Part shown: piece by piece, positions 5,548 to 7,661 of the stretch
Layout: each line of letters starts with the position of its first letter
Numbering within the stretch: the stretch's first letter is position 1
Program-made: the position numbers and the translations under genes
Origin: Flavobacteriales bacterium UBA4585
Lineage (GTDB): Bacteria; Bacteroidota; Bacteroidia; Flavobacteriales; Schleiferiaceae
Length of the DNA: 7,661 nucleotides
Assembly (NCBI GenBank): GCA_949487015.1
Contig: CATAQZ010000320.1
Coordinates: 1-7,661, forward strand
Direction: 5' to 3'
Notes under the pieces: generated by a model
What the model saw: only the letters and a program-made list of their open reading frames with translations
Database searches by the model: none
Told to the model about the DNA's origin: nothing

Positions 5548-7661
5548 ATGCCCAAAACCTACCTAATACTCCTATTGGCTTCTCTATGCTACGGCCTTGG
5601 TGCCCAGAATTTGCCAAAATCAGCATTTATTCCCGCTTTGCCTGATGAAGGCATGCAAATCGACGGCGCGTTAACGGAGTCACAGTGGAACTCCGCGGCG
5701 AAATTGGCCCATTTAGGATGCTATTTTCCCGAGCCTTCCGCCACTCCGGATGGAATTTCAGATGATGTTCGATTATTTTACACGGAAAAAGGACTCTACA
5801 TATCCTTTGAGTTTATCGACGATACTGCACCTATCCTGAGTCAATTAACTCCAAGAGATCGGGTCAACGCGAATACGGACTGGGCGCAAATCATCATCAA
5901 CCCGTTCAACGATGGATCAAATGATTTTAACTTTTACCTCAGTGCTGCTGGTGTTCAAGGCGATTCTCGTGCGACAAATGACGACAACGAAGATGGAAGT
6001 TGGAATGCCGTTTGGTACAGTGCTGTAGTAAAAACGGAACATGCGTGGAAAGCGGAATTATTTATTCCCTACCGTGTATTGCGCATGCCGGAGACAAATG
6101 AGGACGAAAATCCGAAGCCTTGGGGGTTCAATATTAAACGATCCATTCGCAGTACACGTACCTTATACAGCTGGAACCCCATAAATAGAAATTTTGATAA
6201 CGAGTCCCTCCAAAGTGGTGTACTAGAAGGAATACGCGTCGTAAATCCGCCCAAACGCATTAGCTTAAGGCCCAATTTTACGGGTTCCGTTCTACGCAAC
6301 AGCGCAGGCAATACGACCAGTACAGGAGCAGCTGGAGCAGATATTAAGATCGGACTCAACAAGAGTTTTACACTAGACATGACGCTGCTCCCTGATTTTT
6401 CTCAAGTAGCTTATGATGAACAATTTGTAAACTTCGAAGCCTTCGAACGACGGTTCGATGAAAACCGACAATTCTTTACCGAAGGTGTCAACCTCTTTAA
6501 TAAAGCCGGACTTTTCTACAGCAGGCGTATAGGTGGTAATCCCAAGAACTTTACGAATGCGAATCTGGGCGATCTCGATAATACGACGCAGAGTTTCACT
6601 CGAATGTTAAATGCAACGAAAGTCTCTGGAACTACCGATAGGAATCTTAGTATCGGGCTGCTCAATGCATTGACGGCCAATAATTATGCGCTTGGTAAAG
6701 ATTCCACCGGTACCACTGTCGAGATACTCACAGAACCGATGACCAATTATAATGTCTTCGCTATGGACCAGCGCATTGGCTCCAACAACTCCATTGGGTT
6801 GATCAATACCCACGTGCTTCGATCCAACGCAACCGGTGCGACCCGAGATGCGCGCGTTTCTGCCGTGACGGCGAATCTCAACCTATTCAATAACAGCCAT
6901 TTTTTCAATGCTACCGCCGCTCAAAGCAGCGTATACGATATGGAAAATCCTTACACAGGTGTCGCTGGGGGCTGGGAAATGGGAAAACAGACAGGCGCGT
7001 GGCGCTGGGAGCACGAATTGGACCTGGTCACCCCAAATTTCGATCCGAATGACTTAGGGTTCCAACGCAGAGGGAATAAGATTCATCAAGACTTTTCATT
7101 CAGTCACCAACTGCTTGCACCCAATGACCGATTGCTGCGCAGAAGAAACCGTGTGACCTTGCAGTACCGCCAGTTGTTTGAGCCTCAACGGTTCGAGAGA
7201 GTGCACATAGAATACAGCTATTTCGCATTAACTAAGAGCTTCTTAGCCTTTGGTTATAATCTCGAAGCGCGACCTGAAGAATACGACTTTTACGACCCTC
7301 GTGTTTGGGGCAGATACCGCATCAATCCTGCATCATTTTGGCACAACGCATGGGTAAGTTCAGATTTCAGAAAACCTTTTGCCTATGAATTACGAGGCGG
7401 ACAATGGCGCTGGGCCGATTGGGGTGCTCGAGGTTACTATGGCTCTTCCCTATTGATTTTCAGAGTGAACGACCAATTCAATTTCAGAACTGAAATCTCC
7501 ATGGGCAACCACCGGAACGTTGGCTGGGCGCAAACCGTCTCCACCGACAGCATCGGAATGGCGATGCGAGAGCGCAAAGAATTTACCCAAAGCTTGGAAG
7601 GCCAATATTTGTTTGGCCCCAATTCCTACCTCACCGTAAATGCACGACATGCCTGGAATAG
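5548..7661 (+). CDS. Secreted/outer-membrane protein with CBM9-like domain and DUF5916 (partial, 3' end missing)
   Basis: 704 codons are present and remain open to the window edge; relatives are roughly 100 or more residues longer. Residues 1-19 (MPKTYLILLLASLCYGLGA, cleavage likely before QN) form a signal peptide. Residues about 35-230 resemble the family-9 carbohydrate-binding-like beta-sandwich found in this group: IDGALTESQW (38-47), GLYISFEFIDD (82-92), SAAGVQGDSRATND (132-145), WNAVWYSAV (152-160), ELFIPYRVLRM (170-180) and WGFNIKRSIR (192-201). From about 235 on is DUF5916, with the hallmark SFTLDMTLLPDFSQV (273-287), FDENRQFFTEGVNLF (303-317) and LFYSRRIGG (322-330), then alternating, aromatic-rich beta strands typical of an outer-membrane barrel. 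The molecular role of the family is not established; transport or binding of a glycan or other ligand at the outer membrane is inference. The ATG at 5548 is chosen because it directly precedes the signal peptide. It is transcribed divergently from sucC, with no sign of functional linkage. Confidence 0.92.
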   Translation, partial: MPKTYLILLLASLCYGLGAQNLPKSAFIPALPDEGMQIDGALTESQWNSAAKLAHLGCYFPEPSATPDGISDDVRLFYTEKGLYISFEFIDDTAPILSQLTPRDRVNANTDWAQIIINPFNDGSNDFNFYLSAAGVQGDSRATNDDNEDGSWNAVWYSAVVKTEHAWKAELFIPYRVLRMPETNEDENPKPWGFNIKRSIRSTRTLYSWNPINRNFDNESLQSGVLEGIRVVNPPKRISLRPNFTGSVLRNSAGNTTSTGAAGADIKIGLNKSFTLDMTLLPDFSQVAYDEQFVNFEAFERRFDENRQFFTEGVNLFNKAGLFYSRRIGGNPKNFTNANLGDLDNTTQSFTRMLNATKVSGTTDRNLSIGLLNALTANNYALGKDSTGTTVEILTEPMTNYNVFAMDQRIGSNNSIGLINTHVLRSNATGATRDARVSAVTANLNLFNNSHFFNATAAQSSVYDMENPYTGVAGGWEMGKQTGAWRWEHELDLVTPNFDPNDLGFQRRGNKIHQDFSFSHQLLAPNDRLLRRRNRVTLQYRQLFEPQRFERVHIEYSYFALTKSFLAFGYNLEARPEEYDFYDPRVWGRYRINPASFWHNAWVSSDFRKPFAYELRGGQWRWADWGARGYYGSSLLIFRVNDQFNFRTEISMGNHRNVGWAQTVSTDSIGMAMRERKEFTQSLEGQYLFGPNSYLTVNARHAWN

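Overview
The window looks like chromosomal DNA of a Bacteroidota bacterium, most likely order Flavobacteriales. Three things support this. The replicative polymerase gene begins with a fused DnaQ-type exonuclease and closely resembles flavobacterial DnaE as I recall it. The sucC product matches flavobacterial SucC almost residue for residue from memory and has no sucD beside it. Several intergenic stretches carry the Bacteroidota -7 promoter motif TAnnTTTG. I see no tRNA, rRNA, CRISPR array, insertion sequence or phage gene.

Layout. Positions 1-5437 are all minus-strand. Reading in the direction of transcription, sucC (5437 to 4250) comes first and ends at a strong intrinsic terminator (4224 to 4197). 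A PnuC-type vitamin transporter (4196 to 3648) begins on the very next base. It is followed by a SIS-domain sugar-phosphate isomerase-like gene (3607 to 3008), a WlbA/WbpB-type UDP-sugar 3-dehydrogenase (3007 to 2021) and the 5' part of dnaE (1910 to the window edge). On the plus strand, divergent from sucC, a secreted or outer-membrane protein of the CBM9-like/DUF5916 family starts at 5548 and runs off the right edge. The two largest genes are cut by the window edges.

How the genes relate. The SIS and WlbA genes abut exactly (TAAATG) and are probably translationally coupled. Both belong to sugar-nucleotide or surface-polysaccharide chemistry, but no other gene of such a pathway is present, so they look like an orphan pair lying between housekeeping genes. 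pnuC may be the first gene of their transcript. Its start codon touches the U-tract of the sucC terminator, so it may be expressed only by read-through or through an unusual leader. dnaE has its own 110-base upstream region with two overlapping -7 motifs.

I did not find a convincing new system. The points most worth a second look are: a SIS protein whose active-site positions differ from GmhA; a DnaE whose PHP domain has lost a metal-ligand histidine while its fused exonuclease is intact; and the terminator/pnuC start junction.
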